DNA from: Roseiflexus castenholzii DSM 13941
Lineage (GTDB): Bacteria; Chloroflexota; Chloroflexia; Chloroflexales; Roseiflexaceae
Assembly (NCBI RefSeq): GCF_000017805.1
Contig: NC_009767.1
Span: 5,001,001 to 5,065,000, forward strand
Length of the DNA stretch: 64,000 nt
Direction: 5' to 3'
The translations under genes were made by a program, and so were the position numbers. Below are positions 51,569 through 59,090 of the stretch, piece after piece; position 1 is the stretch's first letter, and each line of letters opens with the position of its first letter. Under the pieces are notes generated by a model, which was given only the letters and a program-made list of their open reading frames with translations, ran no database searches and was not told the origin of the DNA.

Positions 51569-54151
51569 TCATTTGCCGCCGGGCAGGGAGTCTGGCGAAA
51601 AGGTCTCGTTCAATAGCCGCTGGGTCCCATCTCCCACGCCATACGCCAGGAAGAGCGGCGCTTCACCATTCGGCAACAGCGGCGGCGTCAGTTCATGCGC
51701 TGCGAGACCGAGCGCCTCCAGCGCCGCCTTGCGATCCCCATCGGACACATCCGGCGGCAGGATCAGCAGCGCATCGCCGGTGACCGTTTCCGACAGGCGG
51801 ACGCCATCGAAGACGCCAATGATGAGATCGCCAGTCAGAAAACGCACCGTATCCCGCTCGATCAATCGCCGATCTACAAACACCCGGATAGATCTCAAAC
51901 GCGGATCATTCGATGTCGCAGCCATCCGCGCAACCCGTCCTACTGCCGTCTCGGTCTGATCGAACTCATTGTAGACCGCCGGATTGCCAGGCATTGCGAC
52001 GAAATACAGCCAGGCGTTGAATGACAGGCTGACGACCAGCGTTCCTGTAACGACTGCTGGTGCGATGCGTCGCCACAGGTGAGAGCCAGCGCTGTTTGTT
52101 GCTCGTATAAGCGTATCGAGCGCCATGCCTGCCAGCATACACGAGGGCGCAAGCGCGCCAAGCGAGCGCATGGCATGAGGTGCATTCGTGCTCAAAACAC
52201 CCGGAATGAGCGCCAGACCCAGCCAGAGCAGGGGAACGAACGCTTTCGAGCGCCGGCCAACAAGCGCCAGACCCACACCGAGCGCGAAGCATGTCCCTGC
52301 CAGTGGGTCGAGCATTGGCGCACCAGGGGCGTGATGACGCCCGTTGGGATCGCCGGCGATATGCCACATCCCCAGATAGCGCGCGATATTGTCCAGCACC
52401 AACGCCACCGTGCGTTTCTCGAGGTTCTGAGCGTTGCTGATCGCAACCATTCCGGTGCGGCGGTTGTACCCCTCGAAATCGCCGGCGATGAACGCAAGGA
52501 GCGGCAACAGCACGATCACCCCAGCCGTCGCCGCCGCGCCAAGCGCAGGCAGCGCCCGGCGCCATGCGCCCGCATCGCGTCCAAGGCGTACCGCAGTCAG
52601 CGCCACAAAGACCAGCGGTGCGAGGCGTCCGGTGTGATAGGCATACGCCGCCAGCGCCGCCAGTGCGCCCGCCAGCGCCATTCCAGCGGCAGCGCGCCAG
52701 GGTGCAGGTTGCCCCAGCGCCCGCCACATAACCCCAATGGCAGTGAGTTCGAGCAGATGATCGAGCGTTGCAGGGAATGCCCAGCGGCTCATACTCAATC
52801 CCCAGGATGCCCAGGCAAGGAACGCAGCGCCGTAGAGCGCAGCCCGCCCCCCCAGGATTGGACGCGCTGCCCACCAGAGCGCCAGCGGCATCAATGCGCC
52901 TGCCAGCGCGCTGACCAGACGCGCCGCGCCAACCCCTGGTCCGGTGAGTGCCAGCACCGGCGCCATCAGGTAGAAGAGAAGCGCTGGCAGATCTGCGCCG
53001 GCCACTACATAGACCGGACGATACGTGGAGTCGCTCCAGATCCGTAATGCCAGCAGACCATGGCGCGCCTCATCGCGCCACATTCCAGAGGGCAGATCGT
53101 CAAGGCGATAGAGGCGGAGCGCCAGCGCTGCCACAGTGACGACTGCCAGCGCCAGCACTTCATTGCGTTGCATCGATTGCTCAGCAGGGAACGTCAATCC
53201 CTCATCCCGGTACAGTGCAAGAATCGTCAGCGCCACTGCCGCGACCAGACCGCTCATCCCAGCAAGTGGCGGCAATCCCAGACGCAGGGCAACGATCAGC
53301 GCCAGCGCCAGCGCAGCGCCCCCCCACGCAGCCGATATGCCTGTTGCGCGCAGACGCTTCGCCGTGCGAGCCAACAACAGGCGCACCGGTCGCCAGGCGA
53401 GTGCCAGCGCCAGCGGCAGCAGGGGCCACCAGGGCCAGCCAACGGTTGGGAGCAGATACCCGGCCTCTGCCGGAAAAGCAGCGGCGCCCCCCCCTGCTAT
53501 CGACAGCAACGCGACAGTGCTCCGGTAGAGCAGCGTTGCGCCGGATGCGCGGTGCGGCGCGTGCCAGACGAAGATCAGCCAGATCAGAAAAGGGAATGAA
53601 ACCAGAAAGATCGTGCGTATCGGCGGCGGCAACCAGGCAGAACCGGTGATCGGCCATGCCGCGAACTCCGCCAGCGCCACGCCGAGATCACGCCCATCGT
53701 CAGGCGGACGATAGGCAGCAGTACGCAACAGCAGCGGCGTATCGCCAGCCGGATCGGTTGGCGTCAGCAGATAATAGCACCGCCAACCGGGTGCAACCGC
53801 AAAAGCGCCGACCGGGCGCCCTCGCATACTGACCGACAGCACCGGCGGATCGGCAGTGTCGCGCGGCGCGGCCAGACGCACCATCACCCGCGCCGGTCGT
53901 CCGTCGAAGCCAAAGAGAAACAGCGCCGCCTCGGGGCGCGACCAACGGAAGAGATCGGTCGGATTGCGCTCGACATCGTAAAAACCGACCAGTACGCGGC
54001 GCGCGTTCGAATCTTCGACCGATAGACGCTGATCCAGCCGCGCCAGGCGTGCGCCGAGGATCAGCGGCAGGATCGCCAGCAACAACAGAAGGACGCTATC
54101 GAGTACAACAGAAGAGGTGATGCGAGCGGATTGAAGAGACAGCCAGCGCAC
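51569..54151 (-). CDS. large membrane glycosyltransferase-like protein (GT39/RgtA type)
   Basis: An 860-aa protein with a first hydrophobic segment (about residues 14-32), an outside beta-rich domain (about 35-170), then about a dozen transmembrane helices from 175 to 690 and an outside C-terminal domain. MWRDEARHGLLALRIW (about residue 357) has the Asp-Glu pair in the first loop that is catalytic in GT39/GT83 lipid-linked sugar transferases. GTG start. The outer location and no neighbouring sugar genes leave the acceptor unknown; it may modify cell-surface glycans or proteins. Confidence 0.75.
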   Translation of the reverse strand: MRWLSLQSARITSSVVLDSVLLLLLAILPLILGARLARLDQRLSVEDSNARRVLVGFYDVERNPTDLFRWSRPEAALFLFGFDGRPARVMVRLAAPRDTADPPVLSVSMRGRPVGAFAVAPGWRCYYLLTPTDPAGDTPLLLRTAAYRPPDDGRDLGVALAEFAAWPITGSAWLPPPIRTIFLVSFPFLIWLIFVWHAPHRASGATLLYRSTVALLSIAGGGAAAFPAEAGYLLPTVGWPWWPLLPLALALAWRPVRLLLARTAKRLRATGISAAWGGAALALALIVALRLGLPPLAGMSGLVAAVALTILALYRDEGLTFPAEQSMQRNEVLALAVVTVAALALRLYRLDDLPSGMWRDEARHGLLALRIWSDSTYRPVYVVAGADLPALLFYLMAPVLALTGPGVGAARLVSALAGALMPLALWWAARPILGGRAALYGAAFLAWASWGLSMSRWAFPATLDHLLELTAIGVMWRALGQPAPWRAAAGMALAGALAALAAYAYHTGRLAPLVFVALTAVRLGRDAGAWRRALPALGAAATAGVIVLLPLLAFIAGDFEGYNRRTGMVAISNAQNLEKRTVALVLDNIARYLGMWHIAGDPNGRHHAPGAPMLDPLAGTCFALGVGLALVGRRSKAFVPLLWLGLALIPGVLSTNAPHAMRSLGALAPSCMLAGMALDTLIRATNSAGSHLWRRIAPAVVTGTLVVSLSFNAWLYFVAMPGNPAVYNEFDQTETAVGRVARMAATSNDPRLRSIRVFVDRRLIERDTVRFLTGDLIIGVFDGVRLSETVTGDALLILPPDVSDGDRKAALEALGLAAHELTPPLLPNGEAPLFLAYGVGDGTQRLLNETFSPDSLPGGK

Positions 54152-54227
54152 GTTTCAGGTTCCATCATAACTGATACTACAGCGACGCGACATCATACCC
54201 GAGGGTGGAAGGCGCTGCAAGTCATGG

Positions 54228-54256
54228 TTGACATTATAGAACACTTGTGCTATACT
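54228..54256 (+). promoter_or_regulatory. strong promoter of a 54-aa gene
   Basis: Perfect TTGACA (54228-54233), 17 bases and TATACT (54251-54256). The gene starts at 54295. Confidence 0.72.
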
Positions 54257-54294
54257 CAATGCAACGACAAGCCGTAACTCAGAGGGGGACGAGC

Positions 54295-54459
54295 ATGTAC
54301 CAGAAAGAAATCATCTACGACCGCGAAACGCACGATTATGCCATGTACCTCGACGGTGAACTGGTTGGTTTTGCGCGGACGTACCACGAAGCCGAAGTCA
54401 CCCTGGACCAATTGATCTTCGAACTCATCAGCGGCGAATACTTCCGCGAGGTGGCATAG
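54295..54459 (+). CDS. small acidic protein, unknown function
   Basis: A 54-aa protein beginning MYQKEIIYDRETHDYAMYL and continuing DGELVGFARTYHEAEVTL. It is Tyr-, Glu- and Asp-rich with predicted beta hairpin then helix. AGAGGGGGAC lies upstream of the ATG and a near-perfect promoter 39 bases further back, so it is very likely expressed. Similar short proteins with a YDRETRDYA-like core are common in Chloroflexota and cyanobacteria near mobile or toxin-type genes; I know no function. Confidence 0.75.
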   Translation: MYQKEIIYDRETHDYAMYLDGELVGFARTYHEAEVTLDQLIFELISGEYFREVA

Positions 54460-54529
54460 GAACCGCCCCGCGACGACGGAGAGACCTCCAATTGAGGCAT
54501 CAGCAGCACGCAGAACCACGCCGTCCGCC

Positions 54530-54960
54530 CCCCCCCGCGTGGTAGGGGCGCGCCCGGCAATAGGTGCGCCTGTGGCGCGCCCCGAAATAGAGGCGCATCC
54601 CCCGCCCCCCCGCGTGGTAGGGGCGCGCCCGGCAATAGGTGCGCCTGTGGCGCGCCCCGAAATAGAGGCGCGCCTGTGGCGCGCCCGGCAGCCCGGCAAT
54701 AGGCGCGCCTGTGGCGCGCCCCGAAATAGAGGCGCATCCCCCGCCCCCCGCGTGGTAGGGGCGCGCCCGGCAATAGGTGCGCCTGTGGCGCGCCCCGAAA
54801 TAGAGGCGCATCCCCCGCCCCCCCGCGTGGTAGGGGCGCGCCCGGCAATAGGTGCGCCTGTGGCGCGCCCCGAAATAGAGGCGCATCCCCCGCCCCCCGC
54901 GTGGTAGGGGCGCGCCTATGGCGCGCCCCGAAATAGAGGCACGCCCGGCAATAGGCGCGC
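54530..54960. repeat. tandem repeat with about 75-bp period
   Basis: Five imperfect units start with GGTAGGGGCGCGCCC at 54541, 54616, 54753, 54829 and 54903; spacings are 75, 137 (a partial, rearranged unit), 76 and 74. Each unit contains GGCGCGCC palindromes, CGAAATAGAGGCGC and a poly-C run, so each can fold back. The frames crossing it are repeat artefacts. Confidence 0.85.
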
Positions 54961-55063
54961 CGCAGGCGCTAGCGCCCCCATCCGTTCTGGACGTGGTACA
55001 ATACGGCACAGACAACCGGAGTATCCGCGCGTTGCCCACTCATAACGTCAGGAGTCATCGCCT

Positions 55064-56131
55064 GTGACCAACACGACTATGCATGTCCCGCCTGCATCAG
55101 ATACGTCGCCTGATGCCGATCCTTTCCGCTACGGCTGGCGCTTTGTGCCCCGCCCGACCCCCGACGATCCCCATCACCTCGAACAGGTTCCGCTCACCCT
55201 CGAAGACGTCCTTCACCCTGAAACGGGAGATTTCATCGTGCATAGCGACCGCCACGAGACCGACCGGATGTACCTCACTGCTGTGCTGCGCGCCCGTCTG
55301 GAGGAGGCGGGGGTCGCCATCGTCCTGAGCGATGTGCGCATCGCCTGGGACATCCCCGACCTGCGCCCGCACGGACCGGATGTGATGGTCATTCCCGGCA
55401 TCCGCAAACGGCAGGACTGGAGCACATTCGAGGTGGCGGTCGAAGGTGCGCGTCCGGCGCTGATCATCGAGATCACCTCGCCGGAGACGCGCGAGAACGA
55501 CCTGGAGCGCAAGGTGGAGCACTACGCGCGGGCGGGGGTGGCGCAGTACGTGATTGTGGATGACGCCGGAAAAGGTCGGGGGAAGCGGCGGCTGCGATTG
55601 CTCGACTACCGGTTGGAGGCGGGGATGTACCGCCTGCATCCATCGGATGCCGCAGGACGGGTGCATCTGGCGATTGCCGATGTGTGGCTGGGGGTGGAGG
55701 GCGATCACGTCGTCTGCTACGACGACCATGGCGTGGCATTCGGCGACTATGCGACGGTGGTGCGGCAGGCGGCGGACGCGGAAGAACGAGCGCGGTTGGA
55801 AGCGCAGGCGCGCCAGGAAGCCGAGGAGCGCGCACGACGCGAAGCGGAGCGCGCGCAGCGCGAAGCGGAGCGCGCACGACGCGAAGCGGAGCGCGCGCAG
55901 CGCGAAGCCACAGCGCGGGCTGCTGAAGCGCAGGCGCGCCAGGAAGCCGAGGAGCGCGCACGACGCGAAGCGGAGCGCGCGCGGCGTGAAGCCGCAGCGC
56001 GCGCTGCTGAAGCGCAGGCTCGCCAGGAAGCCGAGGAGCGCGCACGGCGCGAAGCAGAGGAACGTGCGGCCGTCGCGGCGCGGTTACGCGCTTTGGAAGC
56101 AGAACTACGGCGGATGCGCAGCGGCGATTAG
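55064..56131 (+). CDS. Uma2-family protein with long charged coiled-coil tail
   Basis: A 355-aa protein. Residues about 40-225 form the Uma2 (DUF820) fold of the PD-(D/E)xK nuclease type: GPDVMVIPG (Asp near 105), LIIEITSPETRENDLERK (Glu and later Lys, about 135-152) and YVIVDDAG. From about 240 to the end it is almost only Ala, Glu, Arg and Gln in repeats like RREAERAQREAE, a long coiled coil encoded by DNA repeats at about 55800-56080. GTG start with AGGAG nine bases upstream. Uma2 proteins are abundant in Chloroflexota and cyanobacteria, with unknown roles. Confidence 0.87.
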   Translation: MTNTTMHVPPASDTSPDADPFRYGWRFVPRPTPDDPHHLEQVPLTLEDVLHPETGDFIVHSDRHETDRMYLTAVLRARLEEAGVAIVLSDVRIAWDIPDLRPHGPDVMVIPGIRKRQDWSTFEVAVEGARPALIIEITSPETRENDLERKVEHYARAGVAQYVIVDDAGKGRGKRRLRLLDYRLEAGMYRLHPSDAAGRVHLAIADVWLGVEGDHVVCYDDHGVAFGDYATVVRQAADAEERARLEAQARQEAEERARREAERAQREAERARREAERAQREATARAAEAQARQEAEERARREAERARREAAARAAEAQARQEAEERARREAEERAAVAARLRALEAELRRMRSGD

Positions 56132-56368
56132 ATCTGTTCCCGAAGAAAGCTGCTGCGATAGAGCAGTTCAGACTCGAGAATTTATCGTCCTGCTGCATCA
56201 AAGGGTTCTGTCTTCCAGAGACGGATTTTTCCGGCAAGCCTCTGAATTGACATCGTCTGTGTCAGGTCTCAAGGGGACAGATTCTCCCGCTGTATCTTTC
56301 ACCATTGCGCTACGCCAGACAACATCACGTGTCAGACATCAGGGCAGCCAGACTATCCCTCTGCACGG

Positions 56369-56397
56369 TTGACATCGCTTCGCCTGCCTGCTATCAT
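56369..56397 (+). promoter_or_regulatory. promoter of the btpA-like operon
   Basis: TTGACA (56369-56374), 17 bases and TATCAT (56392-56397, 5 of 6). The coding sequence starts at 56442. The rest of the 310-base gap 56132-56441 shows nothing I can assign. Confidence 0.65.
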
Positions 56398-56441
56398 TCC
56401 AGCGTTCGTAAAAAACCCTTTACCAATGACCGGCATTCCCG

Positions 56442-57293
56442 ATGACTCCTCCCTGGAAACAGCGTCTCGACGCGCTGCGGATCGGCGATCTCAGCGACAT
56501 CTTTCGTACACCAAAGCCGATCATCGGCATGGTCCATCTCTGGCCCCTGCCGGGTGCGCCGGGATACACCGGCTACGGGATGCAGGGGATCATCGACCGA
56601 GCGCTCGACGATGCCTACGCACTCGCCGACGGCGGCGTCGATGGCGTGATCGTCGAGAACATGTGGGACATCCCGTTCCGCGCCGGTCTGCACGTGCAAC
56701 CAGAGAGCATCGCCGCTCATGCTGTCGCAGCGCACGCTGTTCATCGGGCCATCGACCTGCCGCTTGGGATCAACCTGGTGCACAACGGCGGGGTTGCACT
56801 GCTGGGGATTGCATTGGCGGCAGGCGCTAGATTCATTCGGGTCTGCATGTTCACCGGCGCAGGAGTGTGGGACGCGGGCGCCTGGGACGAAGGGTGCGCC
56901 GCCGACCTGATGCGCCGGCGCAAAGAACTGCACGCCGAACATATCAAAATCTTCGCCGATGTCGATAAGAAACATTCGGTGCGCTTCCCTGGAATCGATC
57001 TGGCGACCCATATCGAATGGACGCGTTTCTTCGGTGCAGATGCCTTGATTGTCTCTGGACGAATGACCGGCAATGCACCCGATCTGGAGAAGGTGCAGCA
57101 GGCGAAGGCATTGTGCGGTGATCGTCCGCTCCTGATCGGGAGCGGCGCCGATGAACGGAACATTGCCGCTTTTATGGCGGCAGCAGATGGCGTGATCGTC
57201 GGGTCGAGCATCAAACAGGACGGTCGGATCGAAAATCCGGTGGAGGTTGAACGGGTGCGGCGTTTTGTCGCAGCAGCTCGCTCACGTATGTGA
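56442..57293 (+). CDS. BtpA family protein
   Basis: A 283-aa TIM-barrel protein of the BtpA/SgcQ family. PKPIIGMVHLWPLPGAPGY (about residues 25-43), GVDGVIVENMWDIPF (about 64-78) and LLIGSGADERNIAAF (about 228) are typical. BtpA was named for a role in photosystem I stability in cyanobacteria, but the family is far wider and its chemistry is not known; a sugar-phosphate-type enzyme is plausible. It is followed after 50 bases by an SDR in the same direction. Confidence 0.85.
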   Translation: MTPPWKQRLDALRIGDLSDIFRTPKPIIGMVHLWPLPGAPGYTGYGMQGIIDRALDDAYALADGGVDGVIVENMWDIPFRAGLHVQPESIAAHAVAAHAVHRAIDLPLGINLVHNGGVALLGIALAAGARFIRVCMFTGAGVWDAGAWDEGCAADLMRRRKELHAEHIKIFADVDKKHSVRFPGIDLATHIEWTRFFGADALIVSGRMTGNAPDLEKVQQAKALCGDRPLLIGSGADERNIAAFMAAADGVIVGSSIKQDGRIENPVEVERVRRFVAAARSRM

Positions 57294-57343
57294 ATTCTAT
57301 TCGTTTCCGTTCTGGAGAGTACTATTCGACAGCGGGGAGCGCA

Positions 57344-58072
57344 ATGAGTCTTCACGGCAAGGCGGCGCTGGTCACCGGCGGGGCGCGGCGATTGGGACGG
57401 GCGATCGCATTGGCGCTCGGTCGCGCTGGCATGCGCGTCGCTATTCACTACCATGCGTCAGCATCGGCGGCTGAGGAGGTCCTGGCGGAATTGCGCGCAA
57501 CCGGCGCCTCCTGCATCGCCATCCCTGGCGATCTGAGCCGTACTGCCGATTGCGAGCGCGTGGTCGACGAAGTGCTGGCACAATGGGGCGGACTCGATCT
57601 GCTGGTCAATAATGCAGGCATCTGGGGACCAACGCCGGTCGGGAGCGTCTCCGAAGCGCGCTGGGATGAGTTGCTGAACACCAACCTGCGCAGTATGTTC
57701 TTCATCGCGCAGCGCGCCGCCGATGCGCTACGCGCAGCGAGCGGTTCCATCGTCAACATCGCCGATGTTGGCGTCGAGCGGCCCTGGCGCAACCATACGC
57801 CCTATCTGGTCAGCAAAGGCGGCGTTGTCGCACTGACCAGGGCGCTGGCGAAAGACCTGGCGCCTGAAGTGCGGGTCAACGCAATCGCGCCCGGTCCAGT
57901 GCTCCTCCCCGACGACTGGAGCGCCGAACAGGCTGCACAGGTCGCACGCACAACGCTACTGCGGCGCGTTGGCAGCCCCGACGACATTGCCGGCGCAGTG
58001 CTCTATCTCGCACAAGCCGGGTATGTGACCGGCGTTACGCTGCCGGTAGATGGGGGACACCTGCTCCACTGA
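57344..58072 (+). CDS. short-chain dehydrogenase/reductase
   Basis: A 242-aa SDR. TGGARRLGRAIALALG (about residues 11-26) has the pteridine-reductase/FabG-like Arg-Arg that favours NADPH, NNAG is intact (about 87), and YLVSKGG (about 151) has the catalytic Tyr and Lys. The usual Ser of the active site falls in VNIADVGV, where Asp or Ala appears instead, a deviation worth noting. ATG at 57344 has GGGGAG upstream. Pteridine reductase or 3-oxoacyl reductase activity is possible; neighbouring moaC on the other strand may be chance. Confidence 0.85.
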   Translation: MSLHGKAALVTGGARRLGRAIALALGRAGMRVAIHYHASASAAEEVLAELRATGASCIAIPGDLSRTADCERVVDEVLAQWGGLDLLVNNAGIWGPTPVGSVSEARWDELLNTNLRSMFFIAQRAADALRAASGSIVNIADVGVERPWRNHTPYLVSKGGVVALTRALAKDLAPEVRVNAIAPGPVLLPDDWSAEQAAQVARTTLLRRVGSPDDIAGAVLYLAQAGYVTGVTLPVDGGHLLH

Positions 58073-58128
58073 CAGGGTAAGCAGCGCAACAGCGCACAGG
58101 ACAAACGCCTCCATGCCATCTATGCACC

Positions 58129-58236
58129 TGCTTGTCTCTGTGCGCCATACGCGCCTATTCGCACGGTCGGTGGACCCGTCGTGGGGATCGGGATTGTCGA
58201 TGCTTGTCTCTGTGCGTCATACGCGCCTATTCGCAC
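58129..58236. repeat. 36-bp direct repeat pair at the moaC 3' end
   Basis: A 36-base unit starting TGCTTGTCTCTGTGCG occurs at 58129-58164 and 58201-58236 with one mismatch, separated by exactly 36 unique bases. The second copy contains the moaC stop codon. The size pattern mimics CRISPR but overlap with a gene argues for a local duplication. Confidence 0.7.
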
Positions 58237-58703
58237 ACGATCTCGCCGCTACGCCCACCGCTTTTGCGCACTAGACGAATGGCGCCGATCTGCATCGTGC
58301 GGTCGATGGCTTTGCACATATCGTAGACCGTTAGTGCCGCCACACTGACGGCGGTGAGCGCCTCCATTTCGACGCCGGTTTTGCCGACGGTGCGCACCGT
58401 CGCTTCGATCTGCACCGTCGAGGTGGCCGCATCGAGGCGCACATCCACTGCCACATGCGTCAGCAGCAGCGGATGGCAGAGCGGGATCAGGTCAGGAGCG
58501 CGTTTGGCAGCCATGATGCCGGCGATTCGCGCTGTGGCGAGTGCATCGCCTTTGGGCATATCGCCAGCCGCCAGGCGCTGCAACGTTTCGGGGCGCATAT
58601 GGACTTCGCCACGCACCACTGCCTCGCGGAGCGTCTCGTCCTTCGCGCCGACATCGACCATGCGCGCTTTGCCGGTTTCGTCGAGGTGGGTCAGATCACT
58701 CAT
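58227..58703 (-). CDS. moaC: cyclic pyranopterin monophosphate synthase
   Basis: A 158-aa enzyme of molybdenum cofactor synthesis, converting the MoaA product to cPMP. ARMVDVGAKDETLREAVVRG near residue 13, MPKGDALATARIAGIMAAKR (in pieces, about 49), IPLCHPLLL (about 73) and ALTVYDMCKAID (about 125) are the conserved active-site blocks. Normal length. Only a weak ribosome binding site is visible. No other moa gene is in the window. Confidence 0.95.
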   Translation of the reverse strand: MSDLTHLDETGKARMVDVGAKDETLREAVVRGEVHMRPETLQRLAAGDMPKGDALATARIAGIMAAKRAPDLIPLCHPLLLTHVAVDVRLDAATSTVQIEATVRTVGKTGVEMEALTAVSVAALTVYDMCKAIDRTMQIGAIRLVRKSGGRSGEIVCE

Positions 58704-58751
58704 GGTTCAGACGTGCAGAAATGGGAAATGCCGCTCGAACGAGCGGCATTA

Positions 58752-58827
58752 TGGAGCGGGAGACGGGATTCGAACCCGCGACCTATACCTTGGCAAGGTA
58801 TCGCTCTACCAGCTGAGCCACTCCCGC
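58752..58827 (-). tRNA. tRNA-Gly (anticodon GCC)
   Basis: On the minus strand the 76-base cloverleaf has acceptor stem GCGGGAG/CTCCCGC, D arm GGCTCAGCTGGTAGAGC, anticodon stem ATACC/GGTAT around loop TTGCCAA and T arm GCGGG-TTCGAAT-CCCGT. The CCA end is encoded (58754-58752). It decodes GGC and GGU. It lies between moaC and the mutA promoter region. Confidence 0.96.
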
Positions 58828-59090
58828 ATCAACGCTGACGATTATAGCATATGGGATGGAAAATTGCAAACGAATCGGCAGCCCGTGACTTCCCACTGCG
58901 GTTGTCAGACTGTAACATACGTGGAGGAACTGAGATTTTTACACACACGCTCCTTCCATGGCTTTAAGAAAACCTGATTACCGAAAGATCGTCATCCATT
59001 ATGTCAGAAGAGTAACCAAACGCGCATTTTTACTGATATACTACTCTTATCCTGTGTGCGTTCATAAGACTGCCGGCGAGGAGCACTGCT

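Noticed and set aside
54256..55039. Repeat-protein-like frames across 54.3-55.0 kb
   Set aside because: They translate the 75-bp DNA repeat and have no start signals.
56421..56436. TACCAATGAC followed by CGGCAT just before the btpA start, resembling a MITE end
   Set aside because: Only the first ten bases and a few others match, there is no second end or duplication, so I take it as chance.
58129..58236. Calling the moaC-end repeats a CRISPR array
   Set aside because: One repeat overlaps the moaC stop codon, there is a mismatch between two copies, and there are no cas genes.
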